Below, piece by piece: positions 63,216 through 64,000 of a stretch of 64,000 nt of DNA; positions within the stretch are counted from its first letter, which is position 1; every line of letters begins with the position of its first letter. Source of the DNA: Roseimarinus sediminis (GTDB lineage: Bacteria > Bacteroidota > Bacteroidia > Bacteroidales > Prolixibacteraceae). Where the stretch lies: positions 101,801 to 165,800 of the forward strand of contig NZ_JBNPXV010000011.1 in the NCBI RefSeq assembly GCF_050433125.1, written 5' to 3'. A program made the position numbers and the translations under genes. Below the pieces are notes generated by a model that ran no database searches, was not told where the DNA came from, and was given only the letters and a program-made list of their open reading frames with translations.

Positions 63216-63558
63216 TCCCGGATAAATTAATGCGGAGCAAACCTTGCAGCACTTCCATGGGGGGCTGCCCGCTCAGTTTTATACTGGTACCATTGGGATA
63301 GTTGATCTCATAAAACAATGGGGCCGGTTCTGTGTTTTCAGGCATCCTTCCAGATGGTAGTTGCTGGTGATTTATTTGTTCCCTTTCAAATACAACCGGA
63401 ACAAACCCTGTGGTATTAAGCCGTTGATCTTTTATTCTCTTTTTCCAGTAATAAAATTTTGCTTCACTCATTCCCAGGTTGGAGCAATACTCCCGGGCAG
63501 TTAAGCCCGACGATAGGAAATCATCGTAAATTGCAAGGAACTTCTTTTCGTTTAACAT
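63208..63558 (-). CDS. tnpA: IS66 TnpA-like helix-turn-helix protein
   Basis: A 116-residue protein starting with a helix-turn-helix: FLAIYDDFLSSGLTAREYCS and NLGMSEAKFYYWKKRIKDQ, typical of IS66 Orf1. The C-terminal part ends with the family's YPNGTSIKLSGQPPMEVLQGLL stretch. It likely binds the element's ends. First gene of the transposition operon; its upstream side faces the right inverted repeat, 45 bases away. Confidence 0.92.
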   Translation of the reverse strand: MLNEKKFLAIYDDFLSSGLTAREYCSNLGMSEAKFYYWKKRIKDQRLNTTGFVPVVFEREQINHQQLPSGRMPENTEPAPLFYEINYPNGTSIKLSGQPPMEVLQGLLRINLSGNV

Positions 63559-63602
63559 GTTGCTTGATTTTAGTCAGGCAACAAATTTATTTTTCCTCAA
63601 GG

Positions 63603-63634
63603 CCGAAGCAAGACGGGGTTAGCCGAATGGTTAC
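63603..63634. repeat. IS66 terminal inverted repeat, tnpA side
   Basis: Complement begins GTAACCATTCGGCTAACCCC. It contains an ATG (63627-63629, plus strand) that is in frame with the recombinase fragment to the right. Confidence 0.85.
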
Positions 63635-64000
63635 GCTTAAAGGTGATACCAAACTTCCTGTTATCCTGAACCAGCTCGAGTTAAAGGAACTTTTTAGCGC
63701 TCCAACTCTGCTGAAACAGCGCATTGTTCTGACGCTGATCTACTCTGCCGGTCTGCGCGGACAGGAAGTGATTAACCTGAAAATCTCCGATGTGGATTTT
63801 GAACGCCGTACCATCCACATACGACAAAGCAAATACAAAAAAGACCGCATTGTTCCGCTTGCCGAAAGCATGGCTGTCGGTTTGAAAAAGTACCTGAAAG
63901 CCGAGAACCCCCACATCTGGCTGTTTAACGGTAAAGAGCCCGATGGCCGTTACAGCGTGCGTGGCCTGTCGTGGGTGATGCGCGAAAACCTGAAAAAGAC
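63627..64000 (+). pseudogene. Tyrosine recombinase (phage-integrase family), 5'-truncated by IS66, running off the window
   Basis: The frame from 63627 to the window end encodes the start of the catalytic domain of a tyrosine recombinase: LPVILNQLELKELFSAP, IYSAGLRGQEVINLKISDVD with catalytic Arg I and its Glu, then RQSKYKKDRIVPLAESM with the beta-hairpin Lys. The HxxR motif and Tyr should lie past the window end. The N-terminal SAM-like DNA-binding domain is missing, since the IS66 end begins directly upstream. The ATG inside the IS repeat could start a shortened protein, but it would be inactive as an integrase. The style recalls integrases linked to IS91-type cassettes in Bacteroidota. Whether the 3' part is whole cannot be seen. 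Confidence 0.75.

Larger units (their letters stand above)
61009..63634 (-). mobile_element. IS66-family insertion sequence, complete
   Basis: A 2626-bp element with the three IS66 genes tnpA, tnpB and tnpC on the minus strand, bounded by imperfect inverted repeats of about 32 bp that begin GTAA. All three genes look intact. The 8 bases on the left (AATACGAT) and right (GCTTAAAG) differ, so the usual 8-bp target duplication is missing. Confidence 0.9.

Noticed and set aside
1..64000. RNA genes and riboswitches
   Set aside because: No tRNA cloverleaf, rRNA segment or known riboswitch motif was recognised by eye; small RNAs cannot be excluded without a covariance search.

Overview
The window looks like a piece of a Bacteroidota chromosome, most likely from a pectin-eating relative of the Marinilabiliales/Prolixibacteraceae. 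The grounds are two SusC/SusD pairs, several proteins with C-terminal type IX secretion (T9SS) sorting domains, many lipoproteins, and Bacteroidota-only families (DUF3826, DUF6048, DUF6452). Taxonomy below phylum is a guess. Almost everything serves pectin breakdown: homogalacturonan, rhamnogalacturonan I and probably rhamnogalacturonan II (RG-II).

Region 1 (24053 down to 1, minus strand) is a long polysaccharide utilisation locus: susC, susD, T9SS pectate lyase, T9SS pectin methylesterase, pectate lyase, DUF3826, a 1065-residue beta-helix fusion, another pectate lyase, a GH140-type apiosidase, GH43, a sialidase-like propeller with a jelly roll, an (alpha/alpha)6 glycosidase, a second DUF3826, a BNR sialidase-like lipoprotein, and the start of a further secreted protein. 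GH140 and the propeller/(alpha/alpha)6 pair suggest RG-II side chains.

Region 2 (31223 down to 24282, minus strand) is a catabolic operon: iron alcohol dehydrogenase, DapA/NanA-type aldolase, PdxA2-type dehydrogenase, DUF1537 acid-sugar kinase, sodium symporter, and a T9SS protein. The most striking reading is a route for Dha (3-deoxy-D-lyxo-heptulosaric acid), the rare RG-II sugar: aldol cleavage to pyruvate plus a threuronate, reduction to D-threonate, phosphorylation, then oxidative decarboxylation to dihydroxyacetone phosphate. The stereochemistry fits; the assignment is inference.

Region 3 (31585-39322, minus strand) holds a second copy of the T9SS protein and a 2114-residue T9SS multidomain protein with a near-identical internal duplication. 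A LacI regulator (39479-40474) follows. Sites close to TGTAATCGTTTTCA lie before the catabolic operon, both T9SS genes and the GH28 operon, so one LacI regulon probably joins them.

Region 4 (40893-50974, plus strand) is GH28, GH106-like, GH105, a CE8 homologue with an altered active site, and GH95 carrying an inserted binding domain. Region 5 (51107-53616) is a housekeeping interval (WalJ/YycJ-type hydrolase, DUF6452, DUF6048, a HEPN-like protein). Region 6 (53996-60718, plus strand) is a second uptake operon: candidate surface glycan-binding lipoprotein, SusC, SusD. Region 7 is a complete IS66 element (61009-63634) with no target duplication, abutting a truncated tyrosine recombinase that runs off the end. 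No tRNA, rRNA or CRISPR array was seen.
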